A DNA stretch of 64,000 bases from NCBI GenBank assembly GCA_018806985.1, contig JADANN010000222.1, positions 820,001 to 884,000 on the forward strand, in the 5' to 3' direction. The stretch is from Angiostrongylus vasorum. Its lineage: Eukaryota > Nematoda > Chromadorea > Rhabditida > Metastrongylidae. Made by a program: the position numbers and the translations under genes. How positions within the stretch are numbered: position 1 is the stretch's first letter; every line of letters begins with the position of its first letter. This document shows positions 33,801 through 44,139 of the stretch, in pieces. The notes beneath the pieces are model-generated. The model was not told the origin of the DNA, made no database searches, and worked only from the letters and a program-made list of their open reading frames with translations.

Positions 33801-36800
33801 GGAGTGAACTAGGAAAGAAAATTAAAAACCGAAGATAGGAGAATTTGCTAAAACAAGGCATTCCAAACCCAAATGTTTATAAAGAAATAAACTAACTGAA
33901 TGCTTTGTAATGTTAGAGCTGAATTTTAGCAAATAATATCTGCTTCAGGTGAAGTTCGTTACCACAACAACCACGAGCCAACCCCATTCTATCCAAAGTG
34001 AGTATTTTTATTGAAAAAGTCGTTCGAAGGCCAATTGAAATAGGGCTGCGCTCAGAATAGTTCAAATTCATTACACCATTCGATCGATATGCATAAATCA
34101 TTGGTACTAGCTCTAATAGCGCTGAACATTGAACACTTTGGCTGATATCCAAAAATTCTAGTCGTTCTCGTCCCATAACAGAACAGCTCAACTTCTCCGC
34201 TTTCTGCATACCAAGAGCATCACATGCTTAGAACAGAGATTTTTCATCAGCGTTTTTTGGTGAGAAGATACTCACGCACAGCTCTACTGTGGATTTTCTC
34301 TCGGTCGAACCACCGCTCAAATTGGACTAACTTGAGAAAGGAATGCATCCAGTGCTATATGACATCCAGCAACAAAATTCCGCTCCCTCCACAATAAGGC
34401 ACAAACGATTGGAAAAATCTGTAGTTTTTTTCACAACTTTACATGATTCGTCCTCGCTTACACTGCGCGGATTCCAGTATTTCTTTCATTTAATTCCCTT
34501 TCGTCGCATTCGTCATCCGTGAAGCTGTTCGGATTTACCTATGAGTTATCCTGCTACTTGCGAAGCTTGCTAAGCCTACTGAATGATCAAACCAGGTTTT
34601 AGAGCTAGTTAACAGCATCAATACCAATTTAGTGTGTTGTTGTTGTGGTTGGACGGCCGACATTTCGGCGACTTCGTCCTCTTCAGAGCCATTATGCTGC
34701 GTGTGGGTCACCCATGGGTCTTTTGAGATATATAATGTCGATTAAGAAAATCAATCAACAAGCCAGAAGATGTATTGAATACACGGAAGGCTTATAATAG
34801 AGAATCACAAATAGTCTGAAATGGTTTTTGGAATAAAAATATTCATAAGGGATACAGACACTATATGAACTGATTTTAGACCAATTTACACACACACGGA
34901 CTCCGATCGAATGCTGTACTTCTACGGCTCCGACTATCTATTCAATTCATTGCTTTATCACGCTTATCAAACCAACAAGCTTTCTATAAAGGTTTGTTGA
35001 AGTAGACTTGAGATCACAAGCCAACTAAGCCAATATTTTGGGAAAACGAAGTACAACATGCAAATGGTGCGTATCGAATGGTGTACGTATAGAATAATGG
35101 TTCGGAGTTACAGAGGGAAATTTGATTGTCAGTGTCCCATCACTACCAGTCGATGGAAAAAAGCGCACCAAGCTTTGAAAATCTGTACGTATACCAATAA
35201 TACGCATCGTTTATGTTGTGATCGCCTCCTGCAAGAATAGTAATCAATGACAACCAAAACTGCAAAAGTTCTAGCTAGAAATATTTCACCAGATGTGAGA
35301 TCTTCCAGATAAATAAGGAAAATCTGTCAGATAAATACCGCGGTTTCCTTTCGACAACGTGCCCTGGCAGTGTTGCCGCCAAGGATTTCGCATCTTCAAT
35401 ATGCGTTGGAAAACTCATTCCGATCATTGGAGAGGTGATTTTTAAAGTAGAATTCAGAGGATTTTTTTTATCCTTGTTTTCTGATTTCATAAATCTAAAA
35501 CATCCATACTAAAACCGACGTTCACCTTACCACGGCGTAAATAATCAATAAATTTCTTCATATTTTTTCAGCTTACATGAGGTTGTTGTATAAGTTTTAA
35601 TCGGCGAATGTTTCGACTTTTTTCGTCCTTCTCAGAGCCGATAATCCGAGTGGATGTGCACAGTTGCTCATCCTCACAGTCGAACGGTTGTTGACCTTAT
35701 GAGGTTGCCCCATTCCAATGAGGGTCCATTGAAGAAGATTTGACTCGATACGTCGATGAAGGCACCGAATAGAGAAGACGAACGACCGTAGACATCGCCT
35801 CGGATCACCGGCTCTGAAGAAGACGAAGAAGTCGAGATGTTAGCAGAATAAAGGCAGTGTAACAACCTTGTATAAGCTGAAGTCGAAAGGAATCGAAAGC
35901 ATTGAGTAGATCATAATTATTTTTCAGACATATTTCCTATTTTCTGATTTGGAGGAAAAAAGAACAAAGACTGTTTATGCATCATAAAGGATAAAGCTCT
36001 CGGTGTTGATCAATCCCTGAGGGATGCGCCATGCATTCCACTTCATCAAGCATCGTTTGGAGGTGAATGAATGCATCATAACAGGCCCCCACAATGAATC
36101 GTGGTGGCCTACCGATCTATCGACCTAGTGCTGCTATCATCCCAGACAAGTATGGTGCCAATTTGCCGACCGCGGAGGAATGGAACGGTTGGTGGGCCAC
36201 GGGCACGGCGACCGATCCTAGGTGCGCGTTCCAGGAGGCCTCCGACCACTCCGCCGCTCGCGCCCGTCTATGCATCTTAGGAAAAAGATTTTTTAAAAAG
36301 TGCCCGCCAAAAGTCTTTGTATCAATATTCGAACGATTATTGTATCGGGCTAAATCTTTGTTTTGCTATGTTGCTAGATAAACAAACATAAATATAAACA
36401 TAAACATTTCTATATTTTCTGTTTAGTTTCTAGTGTTTTATTGCTAGATTTTCTGCTAGACAACAGCGGTTATTTATTAATCTTATAATACAGCTTTAGA
36501 TTTTTGATACTACTATGCAGTTGTCATTTCTGCGTTTAGCTCGTGAGGGATGCTGTTGAAGAAAGAGAGAAGTACAATATGGAAAGATTTTGTAGACCCG
36601 GAACATAATCCACATACAATCACAATGATGCTGATATATTCCCAAAGTTTGGACGTCACGTTAGATCGAACCACTACTTCGCCTTCAGACGGCTCGTCTG
36701 TTTCACACTGCACCACTGAGGCCCTCCCACTTCATTGAGACAAAGGCAAAGCAAGGGCCTCATTTGGGGTGTTGGACAGCGCTTGAACCTCCGGAAAGGG

Positions 36801-39800
36801 TAGGCATGGTTCCATCTGGCTTGGGGTCCAAAGGATTACAAATATCTCGGCGTCATTGTGGTTGTAATTCACATCACACCCTGCCATGAAAAAACTATAG
36901 TACGCAACAAATAAAAAGGTTAACATAAATATTTACTGGACGTGAGCGAAATGAGGGCTTGCGATAATAATGAGGACAAAGTTTTAAAGAGGAAGTAATA
37001 AAAAAATCTCAATGACGAGCCAATGACAAACAATCTATGACGAACAACAAGTACGGTACGATTGAAAAAAGCAGATTGATGAAAGCGCATCTTGAAGAAG
37101 ACAAAAGGTAAAGAATAAAGCACTCGACGTTGATCTTGCTTTTTCTATGCATCGTGCAATCAATTCCATTCCTAGCCTCATTGAGGTGATCGAATGCATA
37201 TGTACCCAACAGTGGCTTAGTGGTTCTCACTAATAAAGAAACTCAGTGTTTTTATCTTTCCGGACAAGTATGGTATTGATCTTCTCAGCGGTGGAGGACT
37301 TGCCCAAGAAGGGGCACAAGATTGAACCAATGGTCATGTTTGTGTTGCAGAGCACCTTTACACATTGCAACAGATGTCTTTTTGGGGTGAAGTACAGAAA
37401 AATTTATGGTGGTCTAAACGTTTCAACCTATGACCTTCGAAAAATAATTGCGATGATGTAATACCAACTGGCATCGAGATGTTTAACTTATTCAATGTGG
37501 TGAACGTATCGTAGCATCGCACAGATGTACTAACATTTATACACATAGCACAAGGAAACGACGGCTAGATGAAAGGTGATGAAGAGAAAGCAAACAGTAA
37601 GAAGAAGAAGAGGAAAAAAGAGGAGAAAGTAGGTTATGCAAGAAAAGGACACCGGAGAAGAGCAAGTACAAGAAGAAGAATAGAAAAATAGAACTTTCTA
37701 GCGGTAGTGACGAGTTTTGGTTTTAGTTGAAGCTTTGACAGCTATATTAACCCATTCACTGTCATCAAAAGCAAACTACGATAATAGAGAAACTCGTTGG
37801 CCTCTTTGTTTTTGCTATTGAGATTTAGAGCTTACAAGATATTTTCGCAATTTATAAATATTAGAAGTATCCGAACACGACGACATCATTCCTTCTACTA
37901 CCTCATGAACTTCCCGATTTTCAATTCAACGGCGATGCAGGAGCTATCAAGCTATCAAGTGGGTTTCGCTGAATATCAATGATAAACTGTATTCACAAAT
38001 ATGTTTTCATTAACCGCAATTTGGTAATGATTCTCTGGATGTTACCTGTATCACCTGTAGTCCCGTTGATCGTCGAATGACTCGAGCGGGCGCCAGTAAA
38101 TCTTCTATTTTTCCCTGTCGCTTGCAAGAGTAGCCCAGTGGGTTCTGCCCGCGATAGCAACTCCTTGAGCATCATATCTTCCTTCTAGGCTTTTTCGTGA
38201 AGAACTCTGACCATCGAGTGGGAATCCAGTCACTAACGACTCTTGTCCGTCGTTGTTGTTCATACGCATTAGGTGTCCAGCGCACCTCATCTTCGACTGT
38301 TTGGCGTACAGAACGGCGTCTTTGACTTTTGATCGTCGACGCAGGTCGGAGCTTTGGATCCCTTCCCTTACTTGTGTGACACGCGATACTCCTTGTATCT
38401 TCCTTTCGATTGCGCGTTCAGTAAGGCTGGGTGACCTTTCATCTTGCTTACGCAGCGACCAGCTTTCTGACGCAAACGTTAACGCAGTAAGTGCCGTTGA
38501 GTGGAAAAGGTGGGCACGGAGTACCGTGTTCTTTGTCCTCTTCACTACATTCTCGATGATACTGAAAGCTCCCCAGGCCGTTCGCTTCCTTCAGCTCTTG
38601 AGCTAAGTCGCTCATCACATTGATTTCCCGACCTAGGTAGACATAAATGGAGCATTCGGAGACATTCGTTGCGTATGGCGTGAATGGGGTATACGAAACC
38701 AATCCATTCCTCATGAACATCGTTTTTGTGAGATTTAGTCGAAGACCAATCTTTCCACAAGCTTTAACAAAGTCGGCAAGAATACGATCCGCTTGGCTAA
38801 TGTTTGGTGTTATAAGCACGATGCCATCAGCAAAACAAAGATGATGCAACTGCCAACCATCGATTTTCACTTTCCTGTTGTTCCATTAGAACCATCGCAT
38901 GACGTTTTCAAGGATGACGGTAAATAATTTTGGCGAGATCGTATCGCCTTTCCAAACCCTTCTTCTGACGTCGATGTTAATATCGTTGTAGAATGGTGAT
39001 ATCTTGGTTGTGAAATTTTTGTACAACTCACGAAGAATCTTTATGTACTGAGTAGGGACTCCTTGACTGTCAAGGGCTTCCATGACTGCTTCTATCTCAT
39101 TTGAGTCAAAGGCCTTCTTTAAATCGATGAAATTTGGACAGAGCGGTCTTTTGTACTCTCGCGATGCTTCAATGAGTATTGTTATCGTGGGGATATGGTC
39201 CATCCTACTAAATCCTTTTCGAAACCCTGCTTGCTCATATGGTTGTCCTTCGTCCAGTGTTATGTCAATCCTGTTTAGGATGACTCGAGTGAAAAGTTTG
39301 TAGATGACAGACAGCAAGCAGGTTGAGCGATAGTAACTGATATCGTGGAGGTCACTCTTCTTGAACATTAGCACGGTCTTGCCGGTCTTCCGCTGAGTAG
39401 AGACCTTGCATTCAGACAGGTAACGTGTGAAGAGCCGAGCCAGTGCGTTTACGAGGACTGGTGAAAGGTTTTTCAGGTGTTCAGATCTTATCCTGTCCGG
39501 AGGTGGGGCTGATCGGTTTTTCACTGGGGAAATGGCATGTCCGATTTTAGAAGGGAGAACCGATGGTAAAACATATCCGTTCTTCCTTATTTCATATGAT
39601 GAAAGGTAGATGTGGCTATCGAAGAGATCTCAGTAGTATTCGTGAACGATTTTCTCCATTGCCTTTCTGGACGCTGTAACCGTTCCATCTGGGTGTCGTA
39701 GTGCAGTCATTTTGGTCTTGTAATTGGCGAAGCTTCGGTGAGCTTTGCGAATGCTTTTCACATCCTCTGTAGCTTCGACCATTCCTGCTGCTCTTTTCTC

Positions 39801-42800
39801 TTTAAGATCTTTTATCGCCTGTCTGCATTGTTTTGAAAGTTCGGACGCTAGTTCGCACTTCCTTGCAGCTCGTGCGATTTCACGCTGGCATGTCAGCTCA
39901 GCTCGAGAGTTTCTGGAGACAGACGTCTCTTGGTTTCGAACTCTCAGCTTTCATAGAGCTAACGTGAAGATGTTGAACGAACCGATAGTATTCTTCGTCT
40001 ATGTTGTCGATAACGGCATCTTCCTAACAGCCGACTAATGAGTTGAATAAGTCCCAATTTATAGTGGTTAAAACTTCGTTTTTTAACAGTTCCCAGGATC
40101 GACTTTCTATTAACCTCGGCATTGGAATATGAATGCGTCGTTTTCTTGTTCAGCAATCGCGAGGTTGTTAAACAGCATACATTTACTTCCATAGAAAAAC
40201 ACAATACAATACAACAGTAGCTGACGTTTCGGCAGTATCGCCTTCTTCAGAGCCTGGAAGGGTATACTGTGTCAGTATATTCGTTTTTTAAATTTAGCGA
40301 CTTTTTTCTCCCTTTCTGCCAGAAATCGAATCTTGCACGAAGAAGGCGGTGGTCTGATCCAGTGTAGAATTTTGGGACAACAGCGACATCGGTTAGGCAA
40401 AACCTTTCTATTTACTATGATGTGGTCTATTTCGTCGTAGCACCCTCCGCTGGAAGACTCCCAAGTCCAGTGTTGAGGGTAGGGCTTCTGGAATTACGAG
40501 TTACCATGGATGTTCTTTGTCGTCATCATCAGCTCAGAAAGCCGCTCACACTGTTTGTTCCATTCTGATCCGTGGGTCCCAATGTGACGCTCTTCAGACA
40601 TTCTTCTTGGTTGAATCTTGGCGTTAAAATCTCCAATGATGACGTTGAAGAATGGATGATCTTCTCTGTAGAACTTCTCCATGCCCATACAGAACGCTTT
40701 GACTTCTTTTTTCGTCATAGTTTGATGTCGGCGCGTAGACGATGAATATTGTCAAAGCCGGTATTGATGCACATCTTTTTGATCTTAAACGTCCAATTCG
40801 GGTTGTTAGTTGTTGAATGAATCAGTGTTCATGGACAAACTCGTGTTGAAGAGAACACCCGCCTACTCCTCTACTGTAGCATGTTCCGAGGAACAGTTTC
40901 TCTCCGGTGTCATAGACGACGTTGCATAGGTGACTTGATCTCGTCTAGGCTAGGCCAATGACGTCGTACCTTGTCCTTCTCGCTTGCATAATCAAGTCCT
41001 CTATCAAGGACTCTTATGCAAGGGTACGTGCAATGTAAGTACAGATCGTCGCCTTAGTTCTTCGTGATCCAAGGAGCTTCCATTGGCCCTGAGATTAGCA
41101 GCCTCTCCGTACTTGTCCCTAACCAAGGCTGCCGAATTGGGGGGCTCTATCGGGATCGGGAGAATGACGCTCGTTTCTTCTACTGTGTTTAGCATTTTGA
41201 TACCCACGTGTAGCTTTCTGCACTCTGAACGTGGGGGGTTGGGTATATTCACGTGTAGCTTGCCAGGCTCTCCCAGGGTGGACATGGAGCTTACTTTTTG
41301 GAGGCGACTCCTAACCTCCTCCCATATATTTCCCTGTCGCTTGATTGCAGGCTTTTGGCCGAATATGACCGGTAGAATACATTCCGCATAAGCGAGAACG
41401 CACCCACACACACATGCATGAATATGCCTGGAAAATATAGAAAGTATGTGCCAAATCGGTCCAGCAGAAGCAAGGAGTCCGTCCCCCTGGATCCACCTGC
41501 GTCTTAGGGAAAGATACCGTAGCTTTTGGTCTGCGACTAACCCTGTATGCGCCACCTGGGGGACGCGCCACGTAGCTTCGCGACTGAGCGGCTCTAGATC
41601 CCTCATATGAGGAACCTCCGTGGTCTGGATGTCAAACGTACTAAAACATTGCTGATGATGTAATGTAAAAGCTTGAGGGATAAAGTGACTGGCAAGTTGA
41701 AAGATAAAAGAGAACATGATTAAACTTGTTCTTAAAACATCTTAACAAATACAATGAGGCTATGGACCTATTCATACTTCCCTCAAGTGGCTAGTTGCGG
41801 CGATACTCTAATTTCTGAAGGATTTTCATTTCCTTGCTGACTATAAAAAAAATTTATAGGTTTTGCAAAGAATCAAAATGCACATCTCTAATGTTGAAAG
41901 AAGTGAATCAATGCTACTGCTCTACATGTAAAAAATATGAGAGGACGCCAAGCTTCAGGTCGAATTCTTACGTATGTCGACGATCACGGCCATGAAAAGC
42001 AGATTATGGTTTCGACTGCTGAAGGACAAGCTGATATTTTTGCTCGCTGCTCAAAAAAGGACGACTTGTTGGAGATTTGAAATTGAATCGGTACCACTAC
42101 TTTTGTGCAAAAACCAGACTTTCTTGTTGATTTTAGCGAAACTAGCGGAAATTTTGAACTCGTTCGCAACTTGAATGATCATGTAGTAGGATGAGAACCC
42201 CGCTGCGGATCACAGTTGGACAAATAGTTAACGTCATTCATACGTATGATGAAGCGGCAGAAGATTTTACGTTATCATTAAATCTTATCCATTCGTTTTT
42301 GTCTTTGGGCATTTACTTTTTGTGCCAATTCTTTTTTCTCATTTCTATTTAAAGTCCTATTTTGTTGGAAAACAACGCCAGTCATCTTCAAAAGCAAAAG
42401 GGTTTTCAAGAAAAAAAATATTTATTTACCTTCATTCCAGATTATCGGTGCGTCTCCATCGTTCCGCTCTCTTCGGGCTGGATCCAACGTCTATCGAGCA
42501 GCTAACACCTTTGGCGAAAACGTTCATTGGTCCACAACTAAGCCAGGCTCTGAAGAAGGGTGTTCCATTTCCACTTAAGGTAATCTGTATTCAATACATG
42601 TGAGTAAATTTGTTTTAAAAAATCCACGGAAGAGATGAGGATTAGTTGCTTGTCAATGAAAAAACCGATTCATTGGTACTCCAACGGCCTGTTGACATTT
42701 CTTAGGAACTTCTACGGATGACGATTGTGTTAAGAAATTAATGGCCTCTCATCTTATCACTTTCGCTGGCCATATATATGATTTGTTTATCGATATGTTC

Positions 42801-42961
42801 TAAACTTTAATCGCAGTCAATCAGTTCAGGATTCGATCACTTTCGTTGAACCTCAACTGAGAACTCGTGACGGCTACATCGAACTCGCCACCGACTTCCA
42901 GCTCAATGAAGACGCGTTAAGAGAAAAAATTCGGGAGACCTTCGCAAATATCAATGTTTGA
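27835..42961 (+). CDS. Secreted BPI/LBP/CETP-family lipid-binding protein
   Basis: Fourteen exons join in frame apart from one defect: 27835-27846, 28150-28249, 30722-30912, 31698-31762, 31801-32011, 32309-32395, about 32807-32963, 33470-33569, 33949-33997, 34880-34991, 35300-35434, 37865-37958, 41959-42067, 42441-42579 and 42830-42961 (the first is a four-codon start exon). The product is about 563 residues, the usual size of two-barrel BPI-fold proteins. Seen: signal peptide ([12 protein letters not shown]), [12 protein letters not shown] at the mature start, a conserved Cys pair (AKCHS and VPNCS), [11 protein letters not shown], and a C-terminal barrel ending in [19 protein letters not shown]. 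The family binds lipids or lipopolysaccharide outside the cell; C. elegans members such as NRF-5 act in lipid handling. The seventh long exon carries an extra C at 32888-32892 and no AG before its expected start, so the gene may be broken. The 4-kb intron before 41959 holds a complete RTE copy. Confidence 0.85.
28150..28249 (+). CDS. BPI-like gene exon (signal peptide, propeptide)
   Basis: Starts after TTAATTCAG. Carries the hydrophobic core and ends NQVPG across the junction in phase 1, using CCAG|GTGCGC. The alternative donor CAG|GTACCA breaks the phase. Confidence 0.65.
28502..28556 (+). repeat. 27-bp tandem duplication
   Basis: TTTTGTAAGATATAATATCA GAAGA occurs twice. In the second intron of the BPI-like gene. 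Confidence 0.9.
28838..28872 (-). ncRNA. Hammerhead-ribozyme-like motif
   Basis: Minus strand GGCTCTAAAGAAGGCGAAAC then CGCCGAAACGTCAGC. The core G5 is A (CTAAAGA), which should reduce activity. Confidence 0.45.
28968..29000 (+). ncRNA. Hammerhead-ribozyme-like motif
   Basis: CTGAAGA-A-GGCG-AAAC-CGCT-GAAAC-GTCAGC; the stem II base pair next to GAAA becomes G-U. Confidence 0.5.
29075..30721. other. Intron sequence without recognised content
   Basis: Rest of the second intron of the BPI-like gene after the 340-bp PLE derivative. Only short unrelated ORFs; no repeat shared with the rest of the window was noticed. Confidence 0.5.
30722..30912 (+). CDS. BPI-like gene exon (N-terminal barrel start)
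   Basis: Reads [20 protein letters not shown] and [20 protein letters not shown]. This is the N-terminal strand-helix of the BPI fold. Acceptor TTTTTAG, donor CAA|GTGAGT. Confidence 0.85.
31698..31762 (+). CDS. BPI-like gene exon
   Basis: Reads [20 protein letters not shown]. Short exon ending in phase 2, followed by a 38-bp intron, a minimal size seen in nematodes. Confidence 0.78.
31801..32011 (+). CDS. BPI-like gene exon (first conserved Cys)
   Basis: Reads [20 protein letters not shown] and [21 protein letters not shown] carries the first cysteine of the BPI disulphide. Donor CAG|GTGACG. Confidence 0.85.
32309..32395 (+). CDS. BPI-like gene exon (second conserved Cys)
   Basis: Reads [20 protein letters not shown] then MGPLVKTLE. 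The second disulphide cysteine lies in an NCS sequon. The exon may extend 3 bp to use GTAAAA as donor. Confidence 0.8.
32807..32963 (+). pseudogene. BPI-like gene exon with frameshift and missing acceptor
   Basis: Reads [20 protein letters not shown] in one frame up to EENSP, then [18 protein letters not shown] in the next frame. Removing one C from the run CCCCC at 32888-32892 joins them. The expected acceptor reads TTTTTTAT instead of TTTTTTAG at 32806. A weak alternative AG at 32778-32779 would add about nine residues in frame. The downstream end is uncertain: CCA|GTGATA at 32963 keeps phase 0 with the next exon. Two defects in one exon suggest either an inactive allele or local sequence error. 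Confidence 0.65.
33045..33380. repeat. S1 SINE inverted pair
   Basis: Minus copy 33045-33165 (ACCACAATGATGCTGAGA) facing a plus copy 33170-33380 (TGTAGTGGCTAACATG, B box GGTTCGAATC, tail CTCAGCATCATAATGATTGT). In an intron of the BPI-like gene. Confidence 0.75.
33470..33569 (+). CDS. BPI-like gene exon
   Basis: Reads [20 protein letters not shown] and [13 protein letters not shown]. Ends AGAG|GTAATT in phase 1. Confidence 0.75.
33949..33997 (+). CDS. BPI-like gene exon (interbarrel linker)
   Basis: Reads [17 protein letters not shown] across its junctions. A proline-rich link fits the hinge between the two barrels. Acceptor CTTCAG, donor GTGAGT. Confidence 0.8.
34615..34745 (-). mobile_element. 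Single-arm PLE-related fragment
   Basis: GTTGTTGTTGTGG followed by a minus-strand hammerhead-like motif (34656-34690). No second arm found nearby. In an intron of the BPI-like gene. Confidence 0.55.
34656..34690 (-). ncRNA. Hammerhead-like motif, single
   Basis: Minus strand GGCTCTGAAGAGGACGAAGT then CGCCGAAATGTC. The second arm is absent. Confidence 0.45.
34880..34991 (+). CDS. BPI-like gene exon (C-terminal barrel start)
   Basis: Reads [20 protein letters not shown] then QTNKLSIK, the conserved opening helix of the second BPI domain. Confidence 0.87.
35300..35434 (+). CDS. BPI-like gene exon
   Basis: Reads [20 protein letters not shown] and [15 protein letters not shown]. 45 codons, phase 0 at both ends. 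Confidence 0.82.
35569..35879. mobile_element. 311-bp inverted-repeat element, PLE-derived, decayed
   Basis: Ends CAGCTTACATGAGGTTGTT and AACAACCTTGTATAAGCTG are imperfect inverses. Internal degenerate hammerhead-like motifs at 35604-35639 (minus) and 35810-35845 (plus). In the BPI-like gene between exons 35434 and 37865. Confidence 0.7.
35810..35845 (+). ncRNA. Hammerhead-like motif, degenerate
   Basis: CTGAAGA-A-GACGAAGAAGTC-GAGATGTTAGC. Stem II GAC/GTC still pairs while GAAAC has decayed to GAGAT. Confidence 0.4.
35985..36280 (-). repeat. S2 tRNA-like SINE copy
   Basis: Left CGGTGTTGATCAATCCCTGA, middle GACAAGTATGGTGCCAATTT, right tRNA-like boxes ending in GGGCGCGAGCGGC on the minus strand. 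In the BPI-like gene. Confidence 0.75.
36605..36930. repeat. S1 SINE inverted pair
   Basis: Minus tail (ATCACAATGATGCTGATATA) followed by a plus copy with GGCCTCATTTGGGGTGTT, TCTCGGCGTCATTGTGGTTG and the CCTGCCATGAAAAA end. In an intron of the BPI-like gene. Confidence 0.7.
37115..37345 (-). repeat. S2 SINE copy, rearranged
   Basis: CACTCGACGTTGATCTTGC, GAGGTGATCGAATGCATA, then CCGGACAAGTATGGTATTGA. Same order as other minus S2 copies but diverged. Confidence 0.6.
37865..37958 (+). CDS. BPI-like gene exon
   Basis: Reads [20 protein letters not shown] then [10 protein letters not shown]. It continues IPIIGE in phase 0 and ends TCAA|GTGGGT in phase 1. Contains the sequon NTT. Confidence 0.75.
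38886..39524 (-). pseudogene. RTE-2 reverse transcriptase domain (open 212-codon segment)
   Basis: Reading frame from [20 protein letters not shown] to LENVMRWF. Shows RT fingers and palm motifs: [57 protein letters not shown] (motif A with catalytic Asp) and [12 protein letters not shown] (motif B). It is cut off from motif C by a stop, and motif C is mutated, so it is inactive. Confidence 0.85.
40087..40279 (-). mobile_element. 193-bp solo PLE end inserted in RTE-2
   Basis: Flanked by the 12-bp repeat TTCGTTTTTTAA (40075-40086 and 40280-40291). The insert is only the PLE terminal segment (CCAGGATCGACTTTCTATTA through the hammerhead-like motif at 40220-40254). It splits the endonuclease part of RTE-2. 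Confidence 0.88.
40220..40254 (-). ncRNA. Hammerhead-ribozyme-like motif (solo PLE end)
   Basis: Identical in its core to the PLE-1 copies: CTGAAGAAGGCGATACTGCC, GAAACGTCAGC on the minus strand. Confidence 0.6.
41959..42067 (+). CDS. BPI-like gene exon
   Basis: Reads [20 protein letters not shown] and [16 protein letters not shown]. It completes AGT in phase with the exon 4 kb upstream and ends in phase 2 at a weak donor (GTTGGA) that fits the next exon. Confidence 0.68.
42441..42579 (+). CDS. BPI-like gene exon
   Basis: Reads [20 protein letters not shown] and [17 protein letters not shown], a well-kept C-terminal barrel helix. Donor AAG|GTAATC. Confidence 0.87.
42830..42961 (+). CDS. BPI-like gene last exon
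   Basis: Reads [20 protein letters not shown] and ends FANINV-stop at 42959-42961. Lys-Asp-x-Ile followed by the final strand matches the C-terminus of nematode BPI-like proteins. Confidence 0.87.
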   Translation, partial: DSITFVEPQLRTRDGYIELATDFQLNEDALREKIRETFANINV

Positions 42962-43531
42962 TAATGAATTTATACCATACTAAAGAATCCGTATGAATAT
43001 GACTAGAAATCGATATTGTGAAGGCGAATAGCAGTGGAAATTTCATGTAGCAAATCTCAGAAGCAACTTTCTGCTAATCTCGCCATTGATTAATAAGCTA
43101 CCTCTTTTCCAGTGATTAGATATGAGGTCGTTAGTAACTCTTTGTTGACAACAGGAGATGCTTCGGTGGTTTCGCCTTGCAGAGCCTGAAGAGGTCAAAC
43201 TGACACGCGATCTAAACTTTAGCAGATAAGACTTAACAGGAAAATTTAACATTCGTATAATAAACAGTTTCTTTTTCAACATCCACCGCTTCATTGTCAT
43301 AAGCCTTTCAGTTAATTGGTGGAGAGCAGCCGCACAGCGTATAACACGGGCGGGGGAATGTGCCTTGGTCAGCTCATAGAATCAGCCCGAGGCATGTCAC
43401 TAGGTCACGCGTGATCACAAGACACTTCTTTAGAGTTCATCTTTGGATTTTTGAGATTTACCCAGAACAGTTGAATGGTTTTTCATGTTTATTTCTTAGA
43501 GGTGCTATTTTCATTCTTTATTCACGAACAA

Positions 43532-43567
43532 GCTGACGTTATCGGCGGATTTCGCCTTCCTCAGAGC
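43532..43567 (-). ncRNA. Hammerhead-like motif, core disrupted
   Basis: Minus strand CTGAGGAAGGCGAAATCCGC then CGATAACGTC; GAAAC is changed to GATAAC. Confidence 0.4.
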
Positions 43568-44103
43568 CTGGAAAGGTCAAGTTGACAGCAATCTATTCGG
43601 CCAAACACCTCCATAACCCAACAGAGAAAACGCTGAACCAAGATTTCAATCACATTGAACACAGCTTTGCACACTCACCGCTTTCTATGAGGCTTCCACT
43701 GAGTATGTAGCGTGGAGACCAACCGCACAGAATTCACATGGAAGCGTAATATGGCCCTCCCATAGCGGGGAGGACTTTGAAGTACGTGTCACGATTCGCA
43801 CAGGAATCGAGAACACAAGCGCGCAAAACTCTCGAGGCGTTCTGGATCAATTCCAGAAATCCGAAAATGAACCGCAGGGAAGAATGCCTCATTATCATGC
43901 GTGATATTTGGGGAATATATAAGCCTATTAATCTGATGAGAGGGGGCACATTACGCTTCCTCATACTTCAACTCATAGAAAGCAGTGAGTGTGCAAAAGA
44001 AGCTATTTTATGTTCAATGTGATTGAAATCTAGGTTTAGGGTTTCCTCTGTTTGGTTATGGAGGTGTTTGGCCGAATAGATTGCTGTCAACTTGACCTTT
44101 CCA

Positions 44104-44139
44104 GGCTCTGAGGAAGGCAAAATCCGCCGAAACGTCAGC
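44104..44139 (+). ncRNA. Hammerhead-ribozyme-like motif
   Basis: GGCTCTGAGGAAGGCAAAAT then CCGCCGAAACGTCAGC; intact core, longer loop. Confidence 0.5.

Larger units (their letters stand above)
38043..41623 (-). mobile_element. RTE-2: near full-length RTE non-LTR retrotransposon
   Basis: Minus strand, flanked by the short repeat TCTGGATGT (38034-38042 and 41624-41632). 5' leader 41000-41620, APE-type endonuclease near 40490-40990 ([10 protein letters not shown]), RT 38886-39524 ([35 protein letters not shown]) and RT C-terminus 38105-38870 ([22 protein letters not shown]). The active-site motif is FADG instead of FADD. The 193-bp PLE end is inserted in the endonuclease. It fills most of the 4-kb intron of the BPI-like gene in antisense. 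Confidence 0.88.

Noticed and set aside
36094..36381. 95-codon plus-strand ORF
   Set aside because: It runs antisense through an S2 SINE copy and has no protein-like conservation.
41004..41717. 237-codon minus-strand ORF
   Set aside because: It lies in the 5' leader of RTE-2 and extends past its end. The same leader in RTE-1 and RTE-3 is not open, so I treat it as non-coding leader or chance.
42545..42560. AGGCTCTGAAGAAGGG inside a BPI-like exon looks like the start of a hammerhead-like motif
   Set aside because: It is in-frame coding sequence (QALKKG) and no GAAAC-GTC follows, so the match is coincidental.
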